NCBI GenBank assembly: GCA_016190785.1 | Contig: JACPPX010000001.1 | Coordinates: 1-9,225 of the forward strand | DNA length: 9,225 nt | Direction of reading: 5' to 3' | From: Chloroflexota bacterium | Lineage (GTDB): Bacteria > Chloroflexota > Anaerolineae > UBA7937 > JACPPX01 | Part shown: in pieces, positions 1 through 5,138 of the stretch | Numbering within the stretch: the stretch's first letter is position 1 | Layout of the letters: each line of letters opens with the position of its first letter | Position numbers and translations under genes: made by a program | Notes under the pieces: generated by a model | The model's input: the letters and a program-made list of their open reading frames with translations, nothing else | Databases searched by the model: none | Told to the model about the DNA's origin: nothing

Positions 1-341
1 ACAAGATTCTCCTCGGCCAGGATCTCCCGCAGTTTATGATTAGGGTAGGGGCCATAGTGGCTTCCCAATTCCGCAGGAGCATTTATCCCGGTGAGGAGCG
101 TGGTCTGGCCGGTGGCGCTCTGTGGCAATCCCGCCACGCCCAGGTTTGCGTCCAGGGGCACTAAAATTGCACCAGCGGATTGTAAGTGACCATTTCCAAG
201 AGTGGGTATCTCGCCACTAAGCAAGGAGCGGAAATTAGGCATCGAGGCACTAAGAAAGGGGTTGACTTCCGGATCGGCAGGCCCGATACCCACCCCGTCC
301 AAGAAGATCAAGAGAATATGCAGTGGATTATTAGCCACCAT
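1..341 (-). CDS. Alkaline-phosphatase-superfamily metalloenzyme, N-terminal part (runs off the left edge)
   Basis: This is the first 113 residues of a gene that continues beyond position 1; it was found by reading the reverse strand. The start is ATG at 341, with a weak AAGGG just upstream; GTG at 338 is an alternative. The protein opens with a hydrophobic strand and an LDGVGIG motif, where D15 would be a metal ligand. At 72-84 it has LPQSATGQTTLLTG, which aligns with the NSEVGH nucleophile loop of cofactor-independent phosphoglycerate mutase, making S75 the likely nucleophile. These two motifs at this spacing are typical of the superfamily's phosphoglycerate-mutase/phosphopentomutase-like branch, often annotated only as 'metalloenzyme'. 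The second metal site would lie outside the window. It starts 15 bp after the CcdA stop codon, so it is probably the distal gene of the same transcript. The substrate cannot be read from this fragment. Confidence 0.8.
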   Translation of the reverse strand, partial: MVANNPLHILLIFLDGVGIGPADPEVNPFLSASMPNFRSLLSGEIPTLGNGHLQSAGAILVPLDANLGVAGLPQSATGQTTLLTGINAPAELGSHYGPYPNHKLREILAEENL

Positions 342-356
342 ACCCTTATTCAAAAT

Positions 357-1277
357 CTAGCCGGCGAGTGTCTTTATGAACCACTCCTCAATCCCCGAGA
401 ACCATATCTGTAAACCTGGCGGTATATAGCGGTTGAAGATGGTTAGATACCCGCTGACCATGAGCAACCCTACTCCAAGAAGAAGACTGCCGCTAAGCAA
501 GTTAGTAGTGTGCAAATAAAAATCTCTACTGAAGATACGGATATTCATCCCCTTGCCCCGCAATATCCTCCATATGCGGGATTCTCGGTCGCTGCGGCTC
601 AAGAAGGAAGACAAGAGGATAAGCGGCAGGCCGAGGCCCATGGCGTAGATAAATAGGAAGAGCATACCCTGGTAGACCGACTCCACGGTAGAAGCCAGTA
701 TGAGGAGGCTCCCCAGGACAGGGGCAATGCACGCCGTCCAGCCAAAGGCAAAGGTGGCTCCGAATAGGTAGGATCCCCGCAGGGTGGCCCGTGGCTGGCT
801 CTGCACATGGAACCAGGGGAGGCCCTTCCCGAAGACAGTGAACACCCCGAGGATGATAATCAAAACTCCCCCCATAGTGATGAGCACCTCTCGGTATTGG
901 CGAAGCAGGCTCCCCAAAAGGGTGGCACTCCCCCCCAAGAGCCCGAAGGTGGTGCCCAAACCGAGGAAGAAGGCCACGGTCAGCGGCGTGACTTTTTTCT
1001 GTTCGGCCTGGATGGCAAATCCGAAATAGGCGGGGAGAATGGGGAGGGTGCAGGGGGAGGTGAAACTCAGCACCCCGGCGATGAAGGCCAAGAGGCCCAT
1101 CGCCAGCAGGTTATCGGAGATTTGGGGCGGGGTGCTCTGGGCAGTAGGAGCGGCAAAAGCCAATGCCGGGAAAATAAAGCAGGATATGGCCAACAAAGAA
1201 ACTAGACCGGTTCTGATTAATTTTGATTCGCTCGACTTTTTAACCATGATCTCCGAATGGGGCATCCCGCTGCTCAA
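357..1277 (-). CDS. ccdA: CcdA/DsbD-type transmembrane thiol-disulfide electron transporter
   Basis: A polytopic membrane protein of 306 residues. CcdA-family proteins carry reducing equivalents from cytoplasmic thioredoxin across the membrane to extracytoplasmic thiol proteins, for example in cytochrome c maturation. The two family cysteines are present: C76 in FTSPCTLPILPAYF and C183 in FGWTACIAPVLG. A signal-like segment (about residues 12-42, ending AFA-AP) is followed by about six membrane segments from residue 57 to 282. No thioredoxin or DsbD gamma domain is fused to it. The start chosen is TTG at 1277, which overlaps the upstream stop by 4 bp and follows a GGAGG about 10 nt away. ATG at 1247 (MVKKSS) gives a more conventional signal peptide but has GGAG only 3 nt upstream, so the true start is uncertain. 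The overlap suggests translational coupling to the lipid kinase. No obvious redox partner lies in the window. Confidence 0.87.
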   Translation of the reverse strand: MSSGMPHSEIMVKKSSESKLIRTGLVSLLAISCFIFPALAFAAPTAQSTPPQISDNLLAMGLLAFIAGVLSFTSPCTLPILPAYFGFAIQAEQKKVTPLTVAFFLGLGTTFGLLGGSATLLGSLLRQYREVLITMGGVLIIILGVFTVFGKGLPWFHVQSQPRATLRGSYLFGATFAFGWTACIAPVLGSLLILASTVESVYQGMLFLFIYAMGLGLPLILLSSFLSRSDRESRIWRILRGKGMNIRIFSRDFYLHTTNLLSGSLLLGVGLLMVSGYLTIFNRYIPPGLQIWFSGIEEWFIKTLAG

Positions 1278-2239
1278 AGCCCGGACCCCTCCGGACCGAC
1301 AATGACCTGCAGCCTCCCAGCTTGCAGTTCCATCTCTAGGCGGTGTGCGGCAGTGGCCACGATTTCCCCGTCGGCGTGGACCGGTAGGGGATCCTCGGAC
1401 TCGATGACTACCCGCCTAGCCCGGGCCATGGTCACCGGCTCTTTATCGATATGGGTGCCCTTAATCACTTGCGGCAGGAGTTGCAAAATCCCCAGGCGGT
1501 TGAGCCCTCTTCCGATGCAAATCTCGAAGAGGCCATCGTTGACTTTGGCGCCAGGGGTGATCAGAAACCCTCCGCCGTGGCGCCGTCCATTGGCCACTGT
1601 GGCCAGGGTGATGGTCTGCTCCCACTTTTTCCCGTCCAGATCAAGGGTGACCTTGGGCAACTCGTAGTCGCGAAGGGTGCGGAAAACGGCTAAAAGATAA
1701 ATTAAGAAGCCACGCAACTGCGTGATTTTGCGGGACTCGATGGCCACCTGGGCATCGAACCCGATCCCTACCCCATTGGTAAAGTAGCGTTCTCCCACAA
1801 TCTGGCCCACATCCACCGCTCGGATCACCCCAGTGGAAAATCCTTCTTCAACAATGTGGTCTCCATCTATCGCCTGGATCGCCCCATCCCGAAGTATGCG
1901 GCAAGCCTGGGCCATGTCGGGAAGGATGCCCACACTGTAAGCGAAGTCACTCCCCGAGCCGATGGGGAGAATGCCCATAACCACCGAGTCCTTATCGGCA
2001 GTGAGCAGTCCATTGGCCACTTCCTGCACCGTCCCATCCCCCCCCACGGCCACTACAATGGGATAGCCATCCTCAGCGGCTTGGCGGGCTAAGGAGATAG
2101 CCTCCCCCGGGGTTCGGCTCCACTCTTCGGTGAAATCCAGACCATGGCTGGTCAGCAGTTCCCGCATAATCGGCATCCGCTTGCCTACATCCCCCCGGCC
2201 AGCGGCGGGATTTACAATCAGCTTTAATTTTTGGCCCAT
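1274..2239 (-). CDS. Diacylglycerol/sphingosine-kinase-family lipid kinase (YegS/DgkB-like)
   Basis: A predicted 321-residue soluble or peripheral enzyme that phosphorylates a lipid hydroxyl using ATP, probably in phospholipid or diacylglycerol turnover at the inner membrane face. The DAGK catalytic domain shows INPxxG-like VNPAAGRG (9-16), the nucleotide-binding GGDGT (66-70), LPIGSGSDFA (91-100, where the family often has GTxNDFA) and the second-domain GVGIGFDAQV (156-165). A late HADGE (288-292) is the usual C-terminal motif. The start at 2239 was chosen because the family begins a few residues before the NP motif and a G-rich purine run abuts this ATG; a longer frame reaching 2296 would overlap the NYN gene and has no family support. 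It begins 13 bp after the NYN stop and overlaps the next gene by 4 bp. Residues 119-154 hold an in-frame tandem duplication (separate entry). The exact lipid substrate is unknown. Confidence 0.9.
   Translation of the reverse strand: MGQKLKLIVNPAAGRGDVGKRMPIMRELLTSHGLDFTEEWSRTPGEAISLARQAAEDGYPIVVAVGGDGTVQEVANGLLTADKDSVVMGILPIGSGSDFAYSVGILPDMAQACRILRDGAIQAIDGDHIVEEGFSTGVIRAVDVGQIVGERYFTNGVGIGFDAQVAIESRKITQLRGFLIYLLAVFRTLRDYELPKVTLDLDGKKWEQTITLATVANGRRHGGGFLITPGAKVNDGLFEICIGRGLNRLGILQLLPQVIKGTHIDKEPVTMARARRVVIESEDPLPVHADGEIVATAAHRLEMELQAGRLQVIVGPEGSGL
1778..1885 (-). repeat. Tandem 54-bp (18-codon) duplication within the lipid kinase gene
   Basis: Two adjacent 54-bp units, 1832-1885 (first in reading direction) and 1778-1831 (second), encode residues 119-136 and 137-154. 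By hand alignment without gaps they match at about 36 of 54 bases. The proteins read GAIQAIDGDHIVEE... and GVIRAVDVGQIVGE..., sharing G, I, A, D, IV and E at the same places. The second unit matches the family's usual 'xxIDxGxVNGxYF' strand leading into the GIGFDA motif, so the first unit looks like the extra copy. The divergence says the duplication is not recent. Confidence 0.75.
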
Positions 2240-2252
2240 CTCCCCCCTATCT

Positions 2253-3380
2253 CTAAGAGGAGTTTTGCGATTTGGCCGCAGCGGCGACAAGCGCATGGTC
2301 CGGATTGAGCTGGTAATAACGGTGGGTGCCGCGGCTGATGCGGGTCAGCATCCCCTCGCTGATGGCCTGTTTGATCATCATTTTGATCTGGGTATTGGAG
2401 AGGTCGATCAGTTCCTGGTTGCGCAAACCGCGCAGGGTGTTGTAAATCTGAACAAAGAGCACCGGCTCATCGAACTGCTGCATCATATCCCGGAAAACCT
2501 TCCAATGCTCGGGGGTGAACTCCATAGCCTCCCCCTCCTCTTCGGCCTTCTCCATCACTTCCCGTTCCATCTCGCCCGGGGGCTCGGAGACGAAGTGGCT
2601 TAGCTTATAGGGATCCTCCCCGGGGAGGAATACCTCGTTGACCGTGCCCGAGGTGAAGATCTGGATCATTCCTTTCTTTTCAGCCTCGCGGGCAAAATCC
2701 TTGAAGGAGGTGAAAGGCTTGCCTTGGGCATCACGGTAGTCTCTCTCCTCAAAGCCACCCAAAAGCTCCATCATCACCAGTTTGAGGGTGGCAAAAGTGA
2801 TTAGGTTTCCTCTTTTCCGGGCGAGATGCACTGCCTCCACCAGGGTCTTATAAATGTCTTTCGGTTTTTCTATGGGTTGGCCCTCGTCCAGTAGCTGGCG
2901 GTAGAGGATGAACTCATCTGCGCTCTGGGCGAGGTGGGTAGAGGCCGCCCCAGATACCCCAATGACTACCACTTTCTTGCCGTATTGGCGGATAGTATTC
3001 ACCAAGGGGATAAAATCCCGATCTCCAGTAGCGAGGATGTAAGTAGAGATATTGGGGTAACCGTAGAGGGTCTTCATGGCATCGATCACCAGGTGGATAT
3101 CCACGCTGTTCTTCTGGGCTCCAGCCCGGGTATCCTCCCGCTCGTAGTAATAGGTAGGGACATACATGGGCTCGATGGAGTGGGCGTAGAGGGCGCTGGT
3201 TACCCGCGGGTAGCGGTACCAGTCGGCATAAGCCCGGGCGATGATCACCCGCCCAAAGTCGGAGGACTTGTCCATGAGCAGTTCAAAGTTGGGATCAGTG
3301 GCATGCTCGTTGCGCACCGAGATATAGATGTTTTCGAAGTCAATAAAGACCGCAACATCTTCTTTCTTATTTTCAGCCAT
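2253..3380 (-). CDS. NYN-domain (LabA/DUF88-like) putative ribonuclease with C-terminal LOTUS-like and winged-helix domains
   Basis: A 375-residue cytoplasmic protein. Residues 8-162 form a NYN domain, a PIN-like nuclease fold. VFIDFEN gives D14 and N17, VDIHLVIDA gives D94, and ATGDRDF gives D120 and D122, so the acidic metal-binding set appears intact. The strand KKVVVIGV and the ADEFILY segment complete the fold. Residues about 172-258 resemble an OST-HTH/LOTUS domain (LARKRGNLITFATLK... ending in EVFLPG). After a very acidic linker (266-286), residues 287-360 look like a second winged helix (FVQIYNTLRGL, IKQAISEGMLTRI, RYYQLNP). The inferred role is RNA binding with possible cleavage; target and activity are unknown. 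The start ATG at 3380 is supported by GGAG 7 nt upstream. Overlap with the lipid kinase was avoided by using that gene's shorter start, which leaves 13 bp between them. Confidence 0.88.
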   Translation of the reverse strand: MAENKKEDVAVFIDFENIYISVRNEHATDPNFELLMDKSSDFGRVIIARAYADWYRYPRVTSALYAHSIEPMYVPTYYYEREDTRAGAQKNSVDIHLVIDAMKTLYGYPNISTYILATGDRDFIPLVNTIRQYGKKVVVIGVSGAASTHLAQSADEFILYRQLLDEGQPIEKPKDIYKTLVEAVHLARKRGNLITFATLKLVMMELLGGFEERDYRDAQGKPFTSFKDFAREAEKKGMIQIFTSGTVNEVFLPGEDPYKLSHFVSEPPGEMEREVMEKAEEEGEAMEFTPEHWKVFRDMMQQFDEPVLFVQIYNTLRGLRNQELIDLSNTQIKMMIKQAISEGMLTRISRGTHRYYQLNPDHALVAAAAKSQNSS

Positions 3381-3440
3381 TTTTATTCTCCATATCTGTA
3401 ATTTGTTTACTGAATTTCCTTGGCACTAGATAGTTGCTCT

Positions 3441-4145
3441 CTACAAGCCGAGGCCCAGCCGGCCGAGTAGGGCGACTAATAGTGGGGCAATGGCGATGGC
3501 CGGTAAAAAATTGGCGATGCGGATTTTGACCACCCCCAAGAGGAGGAAACCTATCCCCAGGATGAGAACACCTCCGGTAGCGGTCATCTCCCTAATCATG
3601 CTCTCGCTGAGCAGGGGGTCGAGGACTCCCGCGGCCAGGGTCAGACTCCCCTGATAGATAAGCACGGTGAAAGAGGCAAAAGCCACTCCCATGCCCAGGG
3701 TGGAGGCTAGGGCAAGAGAAGCAAATCCATCCAGGGTGGATTTAATGGCCAGCAAGGTGAAATCCCCGGTGAGCCCGTCCTGGAGTGAGCCGAGGATGGT
3801 CAGCGGCCCCACGCAGAATATCAGGCTGGCCACCACAAACCCGCGGCTCAGGGAGGGGGCCTCTGGGTTAGCAGTTGATGAGAATCGCTTTTCCAGCAAC
3901 TGTCCTAGGCTCTCTAGCCTTTCCTCGATCCTCCACCACTCCCCGAGCAGGGCCCCGCTGAGCACGCTCCCCAGGACGAGGAGGATATTTTTGCTTTGCA
4001 GGGCCATGCTCGCCCCGATGACCAGGGTCAAAAGCCCCAGGCCGTGCAGTACCGTCTCCCGCGTCTTATCCGGCAGGCGGTGGCCGAGAATGGTCCCTAG
4101 GGAGCCGCCTAAGATTACGGTTATTGTGTTCAGAATGGTTCCCAC
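3441..4145 (-). CDS. DUF554 family multi-pass membrane protein (YdfK/YqgA-like)
   Basis: A predicted integral membrane protein of 234 residues; the family has no firmly established function, and transport is often suggested. It opens with the conserved GTILNTITVILGGSLGTILG and has the diagnostic central stretch FCVGPLTILGSLQDGL (about 113-128), then AIKSTLDGFASLALAS and a VLIYQGSLTLAAG segment. About six to seven hydrophobic segments are visible, including the C-terminal VLILGIGFLLLGV and the PAIAIAPLLVALLG region. The start is GTG at 4145. The same frame stays open upstream to 4430, but that stretch encodes a proline/arginine-rich shadow of the neighbouring transporter and has no family match. 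There is no Shine-Dalgarno sequence at suitable distance. Instead, an extended -10 promoter lies immediately upstream, suggesting a leaderless mRNA. It follows the EamA stop by 29 bp and precedes the NYN gene by 60 bp. Confidence 0.9.
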   Translation of the reverse strand: MGTILNTITVILGGSLGTILGHRLPDKTRETVLHGLGLLTLVIGASMALQSKNILLVLGSVLSGALLGEWWRIEERLESLGQLLEKRFSSTANPEAPSLSRGFVVASLIFCVGPLTILGSLQDGLTGDFTLLAIKSTLDGFASLALASTLGMGVAFASFTVLIYQGSLTLAAGVLDPLLSESMIREMTATGGVLILGIGFLLLGVVKIRIANFLPAIAIAPLLVALLGRLGLGL

Positions 4146-4151
4146 AGGCCA

Positions 4152-4160
4152 ATTATACCA
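4152..4160 (-). promoter_or_regulatory. Extended -10 promoter for the DUF554 gene
   Basis: The minus strand reads TGGTATAAT, a perfect TATAAT preceded by a TGn extension. It lies in the 29-bp gap after the EamA gene. No good -35 hexamer is seen 17 bp upstream (TCTTAA), which extended -10 promoters can tolerate. The expected transcription start, seven bases after the hexamer, is the G of the GTG start codon at 4145. Confidence 0.6.
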
Positions 4161-4174
4161 CCATAGCTCTCCGA

Positions 4175-5050
4175 TTAAGACTTTGCTTTGGACTCCCGCC
4201 TGATTGGGATCTCGGCGACCAGCATCCCCAGGAGGATGAGCAGGCTGCCTAAAATCTCGCGGGGCCCCAGCCTTTCTCCCGCCAGAAGGTAGGCGAAGAG
4301 AGCGGCGAAAACCGGCTCGGCGGTCAAGATCAGGGCGGTGCGGGTAGGGGAGGTGATGCGCTGTGCCCAAACCTGGACCAAGAGGGCCAAGGCAGTAGCC
4401 AGAACCCCAGTGAAAAAGACGGTGAACCATACCTCTTCGCCAAATCCACCACTAGGCTTCTCCAGGACCCAAGCCAGCGGTGTCGTAGCCAGAGCGACGA
4501 CGACGATTTGCAGGAAGGCCAAATCCCTGGAATCCATCTCCGGGGAATAGCGCCCCAGGGCCACTACCTGAAAGGCCCAGAAGAAAGTGCTGGCCACAAC
4601 TAATAAATCGCCGGGGGCCAAGGAGAAGTCTTCTTGTAAGGAGAGGAGGAATAGGCCGGGCGTGGCCATGCTGATCCCGAGAACCGCTTGCTTATCCGGG
4701 GGACGGCGCAGGAACCAGGCAGAGAGAAAGGGGACGATCACTACATAGAGTCCGGTGATGAATCCCGCTTTGGAGGCAGAGGTGAAAATTAGTCCCCAGG
4801 ATTGGAAGACATATCCTCCTAGGAGGAAAAGGCCGATCATCCCCCCGGCCAGGACCGTTCTCCGCGGCAGCCTGAGCCACCTAGTGGGGGAATAGCCCCC
4901 CAAAGCAATGGTGGCGATCCAAAAACGGAGGGCGAGGAAGGTGAAAACCCCCACCTGGGCCAGGGCCCCCTTTATCAGGACGAAGGTACTTCCCCAGATG
5001 GCAGCGAGGAGAAATAGGGAGAGATCAGCCAGGATTCTTTTTTGGGTCAT
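4175..5050 (-). CDS. EamA/DMT-superfamily transporter
   Basis: A 291-residue inner-membrane carrier of the drug/metabolite transporter superfamily, a group exporting amino acids, metabolites or drugs; the substrate is not readable here. It has the expected ten hydrophobic segments in two EamA repeats. The first begins with AAIWGSTFVLIKGAL (16-30). The second includes the STFFWAFQVVALGRY segment and ends with LTAEPVFAALFAYLLAGERLGPREILGSLLILLGMLVAE, a strongly conserved EamA signature described here in outline. The ATG at 5050 gives a full-length protein with a short hydrophilic N-terminus. No Shine-Dalgarno sequence precedes it; an A/T-rich TAAATA sits 8 bp upstream, so a leaderless start is possible. 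It lies just after the chelatase terminator and so begins a new transcription unit leading into DUF554 and possibly the genes beyond. Confidence 0.92.
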   Translation of the reverse strand: MTQKRILADLSLFLLAAIWGSTFVLIKGALAQVGVFTFLALRFWIATIALGGYSPTRWLRLPRRTVLAGGMIGLFLLGGYVFQSWGLIFTSASKAGFITGLYVVIVPFLSAWFLRRPPDKQAVLGISMATPGLFLLSLQEDFSLAPGDLLVVASTFFWAFQVVALGRYSPEMDSRDLAFLQIVVVALATTPLAWVLEKPSGGFGEEVWFTVFFTGVLATALALLVQVWAQRITSPTRTALILTAEPVFAALFAYLLAGERLGPREILGSLLILLGMLVAEIPIRRESKAKS

Positions 5051-5057
5051 TGTGATC

Positions 5058-5063
5058 TATTTA
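5058..5063 (-). promoter_or_regulatory. Possible weak -10 box before the EamA transporter gene
   Basis: The minus strand carries TAAATA ending 7 bp before the ATG at 5050, with a weak -35-like TTATTA 17 bp further upstream overlapping the T-tract of the preceding terminator. Placement fits a start at or next to the ATG, but both hexamers are poor matches. A promoter is expected here because the upstream gene ends in an intrinsic terminator. Confidence 0.3.
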
Positions 5064-5081
5064 TTGAACAGGACCTCGGTT

Positions 5082-5110
5082 AATAAAAACCCGGCTAGTG
5101 CCGTGCCGGG
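5082..5110 (-). terminator. Rho-independent terminator of the chelatase gene
   Basis: On the minus strand a perfect 6-bp stem, CCCGGC (5105-5110) pairing with GCCGGG (5090-5095), encloses a 9-nt loop and is followed directly by TTTTTATTA. It lies 29 bp after the stop codon of the AAA+/VWA gene and separates it from the EamA transporter. Confidence 0.88.
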
Positions 5111-5138
5111 CCAACTGCTAAACCGGGAATCGCTGTAG

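Noticed and set aside
186..413. Plus-strand open frame of 75 codons at the left end
   Set aside because: The opposite strand encodes a convincing metalloenzyme N-terminus over most of it; no motif or ribosome site supports the plus frame.
2240..2296. 19-codon upstream extension of the lipid kinase
   Set aside because: It would overlap the NYN C-terminus and precedes the conserved start of the family; the ATG at 2239 fits better.
2130..2603. Plus-strand open frame of 157 codons across the NYN/lipid kinase junction
   Set aside because: Antisense to two well-supported genes, with no family features and no start signal.
3381..3440. Promoter in the 60-bp gap before the NYN gene
   Set aside because: The gap is A/T-rich and includes the GGAG ribosome site, but no -35/-10 pair with acceptable match and spacing was found; no terminator is present either.
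4146..4430. N-terminal 95-codon extension of the DUF554 reading frame
   Set aside because: It overlaps the EamA gene in another frame, encodes a Pro/Arg-rich sequence unlike DUF554, and the family N-terminus begins at the GTG at 4145.
2253..5050. Novel defence or toxin system around the NYN protein
   Set aside because: The neighbours are ordinary transporter, membrane, lipid and redox genes with no effector, antitoxin or nucleic-acid-processing partner; the association looks like a housekeeping operon.
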